Source: Lentisphaera marina (GTDB taxonomy: Bacteria > Verrucomicrobiota > Lentisphaeria > Lentisphaerales > Lentisphaeraceae). From it: DNA of 64,000 nt. The stretch covers positions 2,477,818-2,541,817 of the forward strand of contig NZ_JAQZZL010000001.1 of NCBI RefSeq assembly GCF_028745505.1, given 5' to 3'. The position numbers were made by a program, and so were the translations under genes. Positions within the stretch are counted from its first letter, which is position 1. The number at the start of each line of letters is the position of its first letter. Shown in pieces: positions 45,082-54,353 of this stretch. The notes beneath the pieces were generated by a model. That model was given only the letters and a program-made list of their open reading frames with translations, did not search any database and was not told the DNA's origin.

Positions 45082-46158
45082 ATGAAAACTATTCTCGCTG
45101 GAGTTAATTATTTTGCCGGTTGGTGGGAGCCCCTCCCCAACAAATGGCACCGTCACGCCGATTCATTTGCCATCGAACAAGGAGAAGACTGGCGCCCTGA
45201 CTTTCCTGAACGAGTCCCCCTCTTAGGTGAATTCAATAATCAAGAGACTTTGAACAAAGAACTTGTAGTTGCCGGTGATTACGGCGTCGATTTCTTTCCT
45301 ATCCTGTGGTATTACAACGAAAAAGATGCCGAACGCGAACCCCATAGCAGTCTACTCAACAACATTTTTGATGATTACCTTAATTCACCAAATGCAGACC
45401 GAGTTAACTTTTTTATCGAATTCTGTAATCACCCCCCTTTTGATGTCACCGAGGATTGGCAATGGCAAGAATGCCTTGATGCTTGGAAAAAAATTATTAC
45501 TCACCCCTCTTACTTAAAGGTAGGTGGTAAAGCCCTCTTTAAAGTTCACGGTGCCGATTACTTTATTCAACAAAACAACAATGATATAGCACGTTGCAAA
45601 AAGCAGCTAGACTCAATCAGAGAACTCTTTCGCAGTAAAGGCATGGAAGTCATTATTGGGGCTGGAGTAATGACTGAACAACATATTGATGCAGACAACC
45701 CTATAGCTCATGTTTTTGATTTTACTTGTACCTATATGGACTTTCCAAACCTTGAGCCCAAAGATACGGATTATCCCTATGAACTGCTCGGAGAACACTG
45801 TCGTTTGGCTCGCCAAATACACAGCAAAGATGCGATTCCCTACATGCCTTATATGCCCGCTGGTTGGTCCCCCCGCCCGTGGCCAGATACCCGTGCCTGT
45901 TTTGATTTTCCCACGCGAGAAGAATGGCGTAAAGAACTTGAACTCATGCGCAACGATCTTCTAACTCTTCCAAATCTCGGCTTGCCCCTTGCTGATGGCA
46001 GCATTCAAGCCGCTTTTAATTCCTATGCTTGGAATGAATTTGGTGAGGGTGGTATAATTGCCCCTACTCACATAACTGAATACATGAAGTTAGAAGAATG
46101 GAGCGCTATTTTTAAGGCTGAACAAGTTCATAACGAACATGATTTAATCTTCAATTAA
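45082..46158 (+). CDS. Cytoplasmic GH99-like (WbsX-type) protein
   Basis: The protein has 358 residues and no signal peptide, unlike its divergent neighbour. It opens with GVNYFAGWWEPLPNKWH and continues with GDYGVDFFPILWYYNEKD, FFIEFCNHPPFDV, HVFDFTCTYMDFPNLEP and AAFNSYAWNEFGEGGIIAPT, keeping the WNEFxE catalytic-like element. It probably trims oligosaccharides after import, while the secreted relative cuts outside. The start ATG has aaggaa eight bases before it. Confidence 0.82.
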   Translation: MKTILAGVNYFAGWWEPLPNKWHRHADSFAIEQGEDWRPDFPERVPLLGEFNNQETLNKELVVAGDYGVDFFPILWYYNEKDAEREPHSSLLNNIFDDYLNSPNADRVNFFIEFCNHPPFDVTEDWQWQECLDAWKKIITHPSYLKVGGKALFKVHGADYFIQQNNNDIARCKKQLDSIRELFRSKGMEVIIGAGVMTEQHIDADNPIAHVFDFTCTYMDFPNLEPKDTDYPYELLGEHCRLARQIHSKDAIPYMPYMPAGWSPRPWPDTRACFDFPTREEWRKELELMRNDLLTLPNLGLPLADGSIQAAFNSYAWNEFGEGGIIAPTHITEYMKLEEWSAIFKAEQVHNEHDLIFN

Positions 46159-46419
46159 TTCTGCTTCGCGCAATTTATTTTCATAATTATCCATAAAGTG
46201 GGGCAAAGTCTCAGTCGCCGGGTCAAGGACCGGCAGGTCCTTGCGGGGAGTTCGAGGGGCGGAGCTCCCTCGTGTGCGCAGCACCATGCCCTCTACTCTG
46301 GTCAATCGTAAATATTATCGCCAAGTTTTCGCAAAGACAGGATGAATTGCTTTATGGCAGAGTCCTAATACTTCACTTAGCCTGGGATTAAATACCAGGG
46401 ATTCATATCCATCCAAAAA
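46159..46419. repeat. Intergenic GC-rich hairpin block
   Basis: After the GH99-like stop there is a GC-rich stretch at about 46198-46300 unlike its AT-rich surroundings, with hairpins aaggacc-N4-ggtcctt (46225-46242), a gggag/ctccc pair (46246-46269) and gtgc-gca-gcac (46274-46284). A smaller cctgg/ccagg hairpin lies at 46381-46399. No gene is seen. It looks like a different dispersed repeat from the one at 24.8 kb. Confidence 0.6.
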
Positions 46420-46462
46420 AAACAAAAGGCCCTCCCGTCGTTGACGGGAGGGCCTTTTGTTT
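46420..46462. terminator. Bidirectional terminator, 20-bp stem
   Basis: A perfect 20-bp stem (aaacaaaaggccctcccgtc, loop gtt, and its complement) covers 46420-46462. A-rich on the left and T-rich on the right, it can stop transcription from both the GH99-like gene on plus and the sulfatase on minus, which converge here. Confidence 0.93.
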
Positions 46463-46477
46463 ACTGCCAAGCTATAC

Positions 46478-47806
46478 TTATTTTAAGCTACCAGGCTTAA
46501 TATTGTCTTCATCCCATTGCTGCCACATTTTGAGCATTTCATCATAGCGTTCGGGCTGAGATTTAGATAAATTATTTTTTTGCGCTTTATCTTTTGATAA
46601 GTTATAGAGAGCCGGCTTAGCCTTTGCCCAACCATTGCGCACTAGCATCCAATCTCCCTTGCGAATCGCCCAACCATTTTGTTCTGGCTTTTTTGACCAT
46701 GCATTATAGCGCCAATAGAGGCTCTCGTGAGGGTCACTTTTCTTTTGACCATTCAAATAAGGAATGAGGTCGACACCATCGAGTTGCCATTGGTCTTTAA
46801 TTGTTGCACCAGCTGCCACAAGAGCCGTAGGCTTGATATCCAAACTGATAATCGGTTTACCATAAACTTTGCCACGGGGAATTGTCCCCTTCCACTGCAT
46901 GATAAAAGGCACGTGAATTCCTCCCTCTAGCATCTGAGACTTAGACCCACTATAAGGCGTACAAAGTGAAGCATTACCGGGGTACCCACCATTATCACTA
47001 ATAAAGAAAATCAAGGTGTCTTTTTCAAGCTTATTATCTTTCAAAACTTTGAGCATGCGTCCTACATTATCATCCATACAGGCAATCATCGCTAAACTCG
47101 TACGACGCAAAGGGTCTTTGATGTGCTCGAAGCGTTTGAGATCCGATTCTTTAGCTTCCATGGGCACGTGAGGTGTGATATAGGAAACAAAGAGGAAGAA
47201 AGGCTTTTTCTTGTTGCGCTCAATAAATTCAATAGCCTCGCGCCCAAAAGCGTCGGTCGAATACTCTTTCATCTCAATCTTTTCTGGTCCGCGGCGCATT
47301 TGGACATTGTATTTTGATGGACGATCAGCCCAGTAGATATTGCCATCCTGGTTCCAATAAGTTTCATCAAAACCGCGATTATAAGGATAGGAGTGTTTTT
47401 TACTTGTTAGGCCCCATTTGCCAATGTAGCCAGTAACATAGCCCTGCTCCTTCATGCGTGTCCCCATGAGTGGAACCGAGCGTGGAATCCCAGGGTCATA
47501 AGCCCATTAATTCGATTCGAAACCAAAGCGATTTTGGTAGCGACCACTCAAGATGCCTGCTCTTGAAGGGCCACATTGTGGTGCTGTTACATAGGCCTCG
47601 GTAAAGCGTACACCATTTTGTGCCAGAGTATCGATATGCGGAGTACGCACATCATCGACTGAACCTTGGCAACTCAAATCTGCATAGCCCATATCATCGG
47701 CTAAAATCACAATGACGTTGGGTTTGCGCTCTTTTTTATCTGCTTGAGACCAAGCTAAAAACGGGGTCAAGGCGAGTGATGCCCATGTAAGTAATTTACG
47801 ATTCAT
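46478..47806 (-). pseudogene. Type I sulfatase interrupted by one in-frame TAA
   Basis: Two ORFs (47507-47806 and 46478-47467) are in the same frame and separated only by a TAA at 47507-47509. Read through, they give 441 amino acids. The signal peptide is LTWASLALTPFLAWS. DD lies in LADDMGYAD (37-38). The signature CGPSR starts at Cys78. After the stop the text continues as WAYDPGIPRSVPLMGTRM, GYVTGYIGKWGL and ISDNGGYPG, a normal sulfatase. GKWG in place of GKWH is odd. A single recent nonsense change, a sequencing error or readthrough are all possible. It follows the GH38 gene by 12 bp. Confidence 0.88.
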
Positions 47807-47818
47807 GCTTATTTCTCC

Positions 47819-50329
47819 TTAAAGTTCCACTTCCACAAGACTGACTTCCTTAAACTCATTTGTTTGTGGATTCAGACTCAAAGTTTTAATTTCGTAGGGA
47901 CCAAATTTCAGCTCTTCACTAATATTGTACCCCGGCAGGTCAACAATACAATTTTCAGCATTGCCGGACGATTCAAAGAGACGAATAATTATATCGTCGC
48001 TCTCTTCTGCTTTTTTAATCGCCGTGACTAAAATTGTGCCTTCACTCAATTTAATAAAGCCTTCAGTATCTAAATCACCTTTTCCTGAAGGGAAGAAGGC
48101 CAATGCCATGGGCTTTTCGTTATGGGCTATAGACTCTCTTTCGATTTCTTTAAAGCGCCCTTCTGCTGAAGAGGCGTTGAGCCAGGTTCTATAAATATGG
48201 TGCCCCTGATCAATTCTTGGCGAATACCGATCCTGCTTCATGATTTTACGACCAAAGAGGTTCATGCCCGCATAAGCCGGGGAACGCAACATGGAAACAC
48301 GTAGCTCACCATCTTTAAAATCGGAGCCATAAGTACTGTCTGTAATGACCGAAAGAGCTGAATCTTCTTGTTCAGACTTAACGATCATCCAACGCTGGGC
48401 TACCGACTCACGGCCATCTTCGAATAAGCGATCATAGCCATAGGCAACCTGACCATAGAATTCAGATTTTTGATCAACTGTAGCTAATGACATCTTGAGG
48501 AAGCGCTGTTTTTCATTCCAATGAACACGAGTCTCCATTTCAAGCTCAGAACCTTGATGCGCTAAATGGTACCTTTGACAAATATAAGAATCACCGTAAC
48601 CGAATAAAGCTTCGACGGTAACTCTAGCATTACCATTTTCAACAATCCTGACGGGTTGAAGTTCCTCTACATGAACACCTGCAAATTTAGCCGCACGTTT
48701 AGGCGATAGTAAAGTGAATTCACCAATTACATTTCTAAATTCATAAATATCGGTTCCCCAGGCATCTTCATCATCGTGAAGAACAAGAAATTTTGCACCT
48801 CCTTTCTTGAGCATTTCTTTTCCTGCTACAATGTAGCTATCAATCAAACCACTTGTAGGATTTATCTCAACTCGCATTTCACCATTGTCAAAAACATAAT
48901 TCTCTGTTGCCGAAATTTTTGGCGGTTTGGGCTGTTTAGGAATCACTTTTTCACGACAATCAACACGAGTCATTTGAGTCGGTGCTAACTCAACGATAAA
49001 AGAAACCTTTTTGCGCCAGTCCAGCGGTAAATTGGCTTGTTCATCCTCTACCTGACAAGGCAGAAGCTGATCATTCTGATAAACAAAAATATCGGTAAAG
49101 GAATCTTCACGATTTTGATTTTCTAACTGAAATTCACATTCCACGACTGTCTTGATTGGAAAGGGATGGGGATTGTAAATCAATATGGGGGTTTCACCCT
49201 CTTTAGCTCTTGGCTGCCCCTTTGCAAGTGCAAAGAATGCCCTAGCTTTAACCCGAGACAAAATCTCTAAACCGTGGTCCATGACCCGCAAACCAGCTTC
49301 CTCTACTGCCTCAATGGATGAACCAGGCAAAATGTCGTGAAATTCCGCTTTAGCTAAATCATACATGGCCTCACGCAATTCATCTTCAGGATATTTCATC
49401 AAGCCTTTTGACCAAGCAAAGACCGACATCTTCTCAGTCATGAATAAATAATTTTCTAATTGACGGTGCTTTTGCTTAATGCGGATTTGAGTTGTATAAC
49501 AACCCACTAAGGTTGAATTTAAATCATTTTGACGAACGGGTAAAGAATCCTTGCGTTTTGCGAGCTGTTCAAAATAATTCTCAGGTGTGGAATGTACGAC
49601 CTCATGGGTAGCGCTCAGCTTTTCCTTCAAATCTTTGAGCATAGCTAAATCCTTACGAGAAGCTCCACCACCGTGATTACCCACGCCCCAAAGAACCATC
49701 ATATCGTCTTGATCGGCACAAAGTTCTTTAACTTCTTCTACTTTTTCACTCGCTTTTCCTAAGAAAGATAAATACAGATCATGGCTTCTGTGCGCCATTA
49801 CTTGTGAGCCATCGTAGCCCTCCCAGATAAAGTCCATCGCTTCCAGTTTCATTTCACGCTCTTCGGGACGACAGAAAATATAGGAATCGTAACCACTTTT
49901 AGCTAAGATCTGTACCAAGCCCCGCGTGTGGCCAAAGGGATCAAAATTGATTGCCGTCGTGGGCACTTTGCCAAATTTATTTTTAAAGTACTGACGTCCC
50001 AGCATGATCTGACGAACAAAAGATTCACCACTAGTCATATTGCAGTCGGGCTGTAAATACCAGCCTCCCATAATATGCCACTTACCCTCTTTAACGAGAC
50101 GCTGAATCTTCTCAAAAAGTTCCGGCTCATATTCCTCGACCCAACGATAGAGAATCACTTCGTTGTGATTAAAAATAAAAGCCTCGCCTTCATACTCGTC
50201 ACAAAATTCTGCCGCTTGACGAAAGGTGCCCAGCATCGCCGCTGCTCCCTCTTCCCATTCCCACAACCACTCAGGGTCTAAATGGGCATTACAGACCAAA
50301 TGTATTCTTTTCTTTTCTTGCTCAGACAT
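47819..50329 (-). CDS. GH38 alpha-mannosidase, cytoplasmic
   Basis: The protein has 836 residues without a signal peptide. The zinc site opens with NAHLDPEW (His16, Asp18). The catalytic nucleophile is expected at Asp130 in NFDPFGHTRG. GWYLQPDCNMTSGES and WGVGNHGGG are also family segments. The central three-helix and C-terminal sandwich domains complete the usual layout. It should remove alpha-linked mannose from imported oligosaccharides. It leads a unit with the split sulfatase, 43 bp after a tandem operator at 50372-50387. With the GH99-like genes it points to mannose in the target glycan. Confidence 0.92.
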   Translation of the reverse strand: MSEQEKKRIHLVCNAHLDPEWLWEWEEGAAAMLGTFRQAAEFCDEYEGEAFIFNHNEVILYRWVEEYEPELFEKIQRLVKEGKWHIMGGWYLQPDCNMTSGESFVRQIMLGRQYFKNKFGKVPTTAINFDPFGHTRGLVQILAKSGYDSYIFCRPEEREMKLEAMDFIWEGYDGSQVMAHRSHDLYLSFLGKASEKVEEVKELCADQDDMMVLWGVGNHGGGASRKDLAMLKDLKEKLSATHEVVHSTPENYFEQLAKRKDSLPVRQNDLNSTLVGCYTTQIRIKQKHRQLENYLFMTEKMSVFAWSKGLMKYPEDELREAMYDLAKAEFHDILPGSSIEAVEEAGLRVMDHGLEILSRVKARAFFALAKGQPRAKEGETPILIYNPHPFPIKTVVECEFQLENQNREDSFTDIFVYQNDQLLPCQVEDEQANLPLDWRKKVSFIVELAPTQMTRVDCREKVIPKQPKPPKISATENYVFDNGEMRVEINPTSGLIDSYIVAGKEMLKKGGAKFLVLHDDEDAWGTDIYEFRNVIGEFTLLSPKRAAKFAGVHVEELQPVRIVENGNARVTVEALFGYGDSYICQRYHLAHQGSELEMETRVHWNEKQRFLKMSLATVDQKSEFYGQVAYGYDRLFEDGRESVAQRWMIVKSEQEDSALSVITDSTYGSDFKDGELRVSMLRSPAYAGMNLFGRKIMKQDRYSPRIDQGHHIYRTWLNASSAEGRFKEIERESIAHNEKPMALAFFPSGKGDLDTEGFIKLSEGTILVTAIKKAEESDDIIIRLFESSGNAENCIVDLPGYNISEELKFGPYEIKTLSLNPQTNEFKEVSLVEVEL

Positions 50330-50810
50330 AATTAAAAACCTTATTCAGAATTGATAAATGCGTTATAAGATAAATCATTATATCAATTATACCAATAAGA
50401 ATTATCTAATAAAGAAAAGAACTTATCAAAAAACAATCAACTCTCGTATATTTTTAAAGATTGATTTACGCAAAAATAAAAACAACTTTGCGGACTCTGC
50501 AAAGATGTTTTTATCGAAGTAAATTTACGCACGATCCATACAGATCAACGCAGATATTTTTGAGCCAGAATTATTCTTAATTTTAGAATATGCCGGGAGC
50601 GTCGATTTTTAATCGGCATTCAAACTGCGAACGCTGCAACAAGAAGTGAGGGTAATTCATCCAGCGATTTCACAGATATAAGCAAAGGATAATCATTTAC
50701 TTTTGTGCTCTCCTGTAATCTTTAGTGCTTCGATATTTTTAATAATTAAGGAAGTCATACTAAGTGATTTTAAACACAAAAAACCACCAAACTGCACAAA
50801 AAAATTTCAG
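50330..50810. other. Intergenic region with operator and a dispersed hairpin
   Basis: The left end carries the tandem operator. The middle (about 50590-50640) holds the hairpin gtcgatt-ttt-aatcggc flanked by atgccg/cggcat and acgctgc, of the kind scattered through such genomes. The stretch to 50810 shows no supported gene. Confidence 0.5.
50372..50387 (-). promoter_or_regulatory. Candidate tandem operator before GH38
   Basis: On the minus strand, ATTGATAT and AATGATTT lie head to tail, 43 bp upstream of the mannosidase ATG. Confidence 0.5.
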
Positions 50811-51590
50811 CTAATCAATTTCCACGGGCAGGTAAGCTGCCCTGACAGTGAAACTCAGAGCATTTTGTGCTCTTACACGAGCCATTCTTGGGTCGTGAGC
50901 ATCTGTTGTAGGTCCAGGGCTTATAATATTGTTTACTCGCTTGACGGAACCATCCTCATAGAGAAAGTTACGATCTAATGTGCCGCGCAAGTCGCTACTC
51001 CTATAAAACCATGACTTGTAACCAGCTGTACTGACTCCTGAACGAGACATCCCTTTGCTAGGGTGCGAACTTACCCATTTATTTTCATCTACGTTATATT
51101 GATCATTATCGGCAAGTAAAACACTGAAGGAGTTATCTATGCCATCATAGCCCCAAGTTATACGGTCACCCACCTTCAAAAGTGCAGTAGTTTCTCTATG
51201 TCCATCGGCATCGAGCAAGGCCTGCCCGTAGTACATTTCATAGGCTCCCCCAAGTCCGGCAGTAGTATCAGTTTTTGGATCAAACTCCGGCTTATTTAAT
51301 GGACAGAATAAACTATCAAGTGATATATAGCTGGCCAGCAGAGATCTTCCCGCGGAGCTCGGTTCCAGTAAATGAAGTTGGTACATCGTGCGTTGAGGCC
51401 AATACTGATCGTTATCGTCTGCGTAATTATATAGAGCTATAGAATTTTGGCGCATATTCTCTGTACAAACTGCCAATCGAGCTTTATATCTAGATTTGCT
51501 CAATGAAGGCAAGAGCAGTGAAGCCAAAATCCCGATGATCGCAATCACAACTAAAACTTCTATTAAAGTAAAACTTTTGTTTTTTCTCAT
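50811..51590 (-). CDS. Pseudopilin, long variant
   Basis: The protein has 259 residues. The N-terminus [21 protein letters not shown] is a prepilin peptidase site and hydrophobic helix, followed by VCTENMRQNSIALYNYADDNDQ. The C-terminus has the YEDGSVKRVNN motif of this family. It is only distantly like the duplicated pair at 26-28 kb. The ATG has aaaggag about ten bases upstream. No operator of the TGATAT type is visible upstream, unlike the duplicated pair. Confidence 0.88.
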   Translation of the reverse strand: MRKNKSFTLIEVLVVIAIIGILASLLLPSLSKSRYKARLAVCTENMRQNSIALYNYADDNDQYWPQRTMYQLHLLEPSSAGRSLLASYISLDSLFCPLNKPEFDPKTDTTAGLGGAYEMYYGQALLDADGHRETTALLKVGDRITWGYDGIDNSFSVLLADNDQYNVDENKWVSSHPSKGMSRSGVSTAGYKSWFYRSSDLRGTLDRNFLYEDGSVKRVNNIISPGPTTDAHDPRMARVRAQNALSFTVRAAYLPVEID

Positions 51591-52247
51591 CCTGCTATAC
51601 TCCTTTAAAATAAATTCAGATACTTAACTCCTTATATATAATCTCTTCCAAAAAATCAATAATTGTCATTAAAACAAATAAGGATTTGACTAGAATATTA
51701 TAATAAATAATTAAATCATTACATAGCCACTGTCACCATAAAGCCTTAGTTATCAGCAGCAATAGTCATACTAATGAGCTCAACTAAATATATACAATCG
51801 TAGCAAATTTGAGCCACCGGATCTATGATTTCATGGCTGTAAGCCCGATAGAAAATAGCGGACATCGTGAGGTGTATGGAAGTTGATTTATAATAAAGTA
51901 AGGGCCCAAACTTGGTTCCGACACTCTATGCCGGACTCACATGCGCGAGCTATTGCCATACGGGCGGATAAAAACTATTTCCCCGTACCTGTGGCTCACG
52001 CTACACGCCAATATATATCAGACCTAAGGGCCTATACTTTTGTTTTTAATAGAGTCCATGCAAGTTGGCGCTGCATGCTTTTATCGGCCGGCCAATAAAA
52101 ACCTTGTGAACGTCGTGTTTAAAAAGAAATCGTCCTATCTTTTCTTTTCCATGGCTTCATGGTTAAATTTCTTTCTTTTTCATGGGGCCATGAATAAAAA
52201 AGGGGCTATGTATTCATCTCAGTGCCATTCAGCTCAATCCTTAGCGA
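51591..52247. repeat. Intergenic repeat-rich stretch
   Basis: The segment 52021-52093 copies the order of elements at 24771-24842: gacctaagggcctat, ttttgtttttaat, catgca..ggcgctgcatgct, ttatcg-ccgg. A decayed atggctgtaagcccgat (51833-51850) echoes the gggct/agccc hairpin. A palindrome ttcatgg-gg-ccatgaa lies at 52179-52194. The short ORFs crossing this stretch follow the repeats and are not supported as genes. Confidence 0.6.
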
Positions 52248-53591
52248 TTATCCATCGTAAAGATCAAGGTAATCAGTTATTTTTGCAGTCAAAAAATAAG
52301 GTAGATTAATTAAGGTAAATTCCTTACCATTGGGAGTTACACACGTTTCCAGCTTTAATTCTGAAGCAGATAGTCTCACAGCACACTTGCAAGCAGTCTC
52401 ATCAATGAAAAGATGAAGCGACTTTAACGAACCAACAGCTCCTGACTTAACTTCTATGGGGATAAGCTCTGTGCCATGCTGAATGAGAAAATCAACTTCA
52501 GCATTAGAACGAGCACTTTCTCGAACCCAGAAACAGAGCTTCTGAAGTTGATTAGTTTGTCCCGCTATTAGCTCCTGTGCCACAATATGTTCAGCCATCA
52601 ATCCTTTATAGAAGCCGTGCAGATCTTCTTTAAGCAGGTAGTGCTGTTGTAATCCAACGAAATAGTTCACCAGACCTGTGTCAAGGAACTGCAATTTAGG
52701 ATGTTTTTTAAAGTCAGGAATAATTGGAAGTTCAAGTGAAACGCTTGGATAAAGCCGCTTTACAAGCATTGCACTTTCTAGAGATTTGACTGCTTCACCC
52801 ACTTCTCTTGCTTTATAGTTAGAATTCCCAAAACCTCCCAATTTGATTCGCTTAGAAGCTTCAAAAGGGGCTGTTTGAATTACATGCTTAAGGACTTTAT
52901 TAAGTGTACTATTTTTTGCATATTTCCCGGCATCATCAATATATGAAAGGAGGAGATTTTGATATGTCGAATTAAGAGAAGTAATAGAACGCTTAGTGAT
53001 ATAGCGTGCTATTACCTCGGGCATACCACCAAGTAATGTGTATGTGTGGAATAAATCAAATAGCTTTGCTACAGAAAATCGTGGAACCGGAGTTGTCGAA
53101 TAAGCATTTAATGCGGCCTTCTCTCCTGTTGCTTCAAGAAACTCCTCAAATGTTAAGGGGTGCATAAATTGAAACTCGACTCTGCCTACTGGAAAGCTGA
53201 TATGGCTGTCGGAAATAAATGTTTCTAGTAATGATCCGGCTGCAATCACATGCACCTGGGGCAAGTGCTCAAAAAAATAGCGTAGAATCGCAATAGCAGC
53301 TGGCGAGTTCTGAATTTCGTCGATAAAAAGCAGCATACTACCACCATTGACCTCAATATTCTTTGTCAATAAAATAGCCTCAAATAATTCATCTACAGGC
53401 AAATTATGATCAAATAAATCAAGCTCTTCTTTGTTTTCCAAGTTGAGGTATATGTATTGATCGAATGACTCTGAAAAAATATTTACAGCTGAGGTTTTAC
53501 CAACTTGCCGTGCGCCACGAAGAATCAGTGGTTTTCGGTCAGCTCTCTTACGCCATTGTTCCAATTCCCTGCAGACCGTTCTGTTAAACAT
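52248..53591 (-). CDS. AAA_14/DUF4143 ATPase
   Basis: The start at ATG 53591 gives 447 residues and begins where the family does (FNRTVCRELEQWRK); an upstream ATG at 53603 is possible, while the farther ones add an unlikely leader. Walker A is GARQVGKT (26-33) and Walker B LLFIDEIQN. The C-terminal DUF4143 part has the nuclease-like LCFWVRESARSNAEVDFLIQ and LIPIEVKSGA. These proteins are widespread, often single, and of unclear function; mobile or defence roles have been suggested. Its neighbours are repeats and gene relics, so it lies in a disturbed spot. Confidence 0.9.
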   Translation of the reverse strand: MFNRTVCRELEQWRKRADRKPLILRGARQVGKTSAVNIFSESFDQYIYLNLENKEELDLFDHNLPVDELFEAILLTKNIEVNGGSMLLFIDEIQNSPAAIAILRYFFEHLPQVHVIAAGSLLETFISDSHISFPVGRVEFQFMHPLTFEEFLEATGEKAALNAYSTTPVPRFSVAKLFDLFHTYTLLGGMPEVIARYITKRSITSLNSTYQNLLLSYIDDAGKYAKNSTLNKVLKHVIQTAPFEASKRIKLGGFGNSNYKAREVGEAVKSLESAMLVKRLYPSVSLELPIIPDFKKHPKLQFLDTGLVNYFVGLQQHYLLKEDLHGFYKGLMAEHIVAQELIAGQTNQLQKLCFWVRESARSNAEVDFLIQHGTELIPIEVKSGAVGSLKSLHLFIDETACKCAVRLSASELKLETCVTPNGKEFTLINLPYFLTAKITDYLDLYDG

Positions 53592-53894
53592 AGATATTCC
53601 CATTTTAGTGTTATATTTAACATATATCAAAAAAGATACTAAACCAAGTTCATTTGTAACAAAGTATGGGGTGTTTTTAATTATAATTGTCCTATAGTAC
53701 AGGGTGTTTATCTCTAAAAATGTACTAAAACACATGCTGTTTAATTTTATGGTGCTAAAAGAACCTTATCCCATTAAAGCGGAACACACAACTTTTAATT
53801 CCCCTTGGGAACTGGAACTTTATAAGCAAATAAACCTGAGTAAAAAACATCAATCCAAGAACAAGCCATACATAACGCTCCAAAAGACCATGAT

Positions 53895-54040
53895 ACTTAT
53901 CTCTTCCCCATTACAAAGTGTAAGGAACTTTTATAGCAATAGGCGGGAGTACATAGGCAATGCCAATTGAGGACAGCAAGTAAATTACCGATGAGTACGC
54001 CTCAGAAAATATTTTTTAGACTCACATCATATTTATTAAC
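53895..54040 (-). pseudogene. Relic of NCS1-type permease N-terminal region
   Basis: Reading minus gives DVSLKNIF, then a TGA, then GVLIGNLLAVLNWHCLCTP, against GVSLQNIFWGLLIGNLLAVLSW in the intact permease at 12824-14200: the Trp codon TGG has become a stop. Homology decays with frameshifts to about 53895. Both the start and the remainder of the gene are gone. It lies just beyond the rhamnulokinase relic, in the same order as the intact locus. Confidence 0.88.
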
Positions 54041-54052
54041 AAATTCTGTAAA

Positions 54053-54260
54053 TCATAACTTGGCTATTGCTTCTCGAGAAATTAAACCTAATGCGTAAGC
54101 TTGAATGGCAGCATTGCCATGTGAGGTCGCTTCAAAGGCCCCCGTGCGAACTGGACAATCACAGAGTTCTTGGGTCATTTCTACGAGAAGTTGATTGCGT
54201 CCGCCGCCACCGAGAATGGTGAGTTGCTGAGCTTTTTGTCCAGAGACTTGTTCCAACTCA
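54053..54260 (-). pseudogene. Relic of rhamnulokinase C-terminus
   Basis: About 66 codons match the end of RhaB: LEQVSGQKAQQLTILGGGG, LLVEMTQELCDCPVRTGAF, then TSHGNAAIQAYALGLI, closing with a stop as in the intact gene. All upstream parts are missing, and matching ends near 54256. The reading frame is still open, so the loss may be recent or the piece came by a single deletion. Confidence 0.92.
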
Positions 54261-54302
54261 TGCCAACTCATAGCTATTTGAAAAAATCATACCTATGTAT
54301 TA

Positions 54303-54309
54303 TGTTACA
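54303..54309. promoter_or_regulatory. TGTTACA box before the LacI-type gene
   Basis: The complement of the TGTAACA boxes before the symporter gene occurs 45 bp upstream of the regulator ATG. This would fit autoregulation, but one 7-mer is weak evidence. Confidence 0.3.
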
Positions 54310-54353
54310 CTTATTACATATCAGTATACTAGCCATACTTAAGAAGGGTAAAT

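Noticed and set aside
47507..47509. Stop-codon recoding in the sulfatase
   Set aside because: The codon is TAA; known selenocysteine and pyrrolysine recoding uses TGA and TAG. No structure suggesting readthrough was seen.
51883..52309. Two short plus-strand ORFs (71 and 89 residues)
   Set aside because: They cross the dispersed repeat and lack ribosome sites or domains.
52248..53591. Defence or toxin system around the AAA_14 ATPase
   Set aside because: No partner gene of a known system lies next to it; neighbours are repeats and relics.
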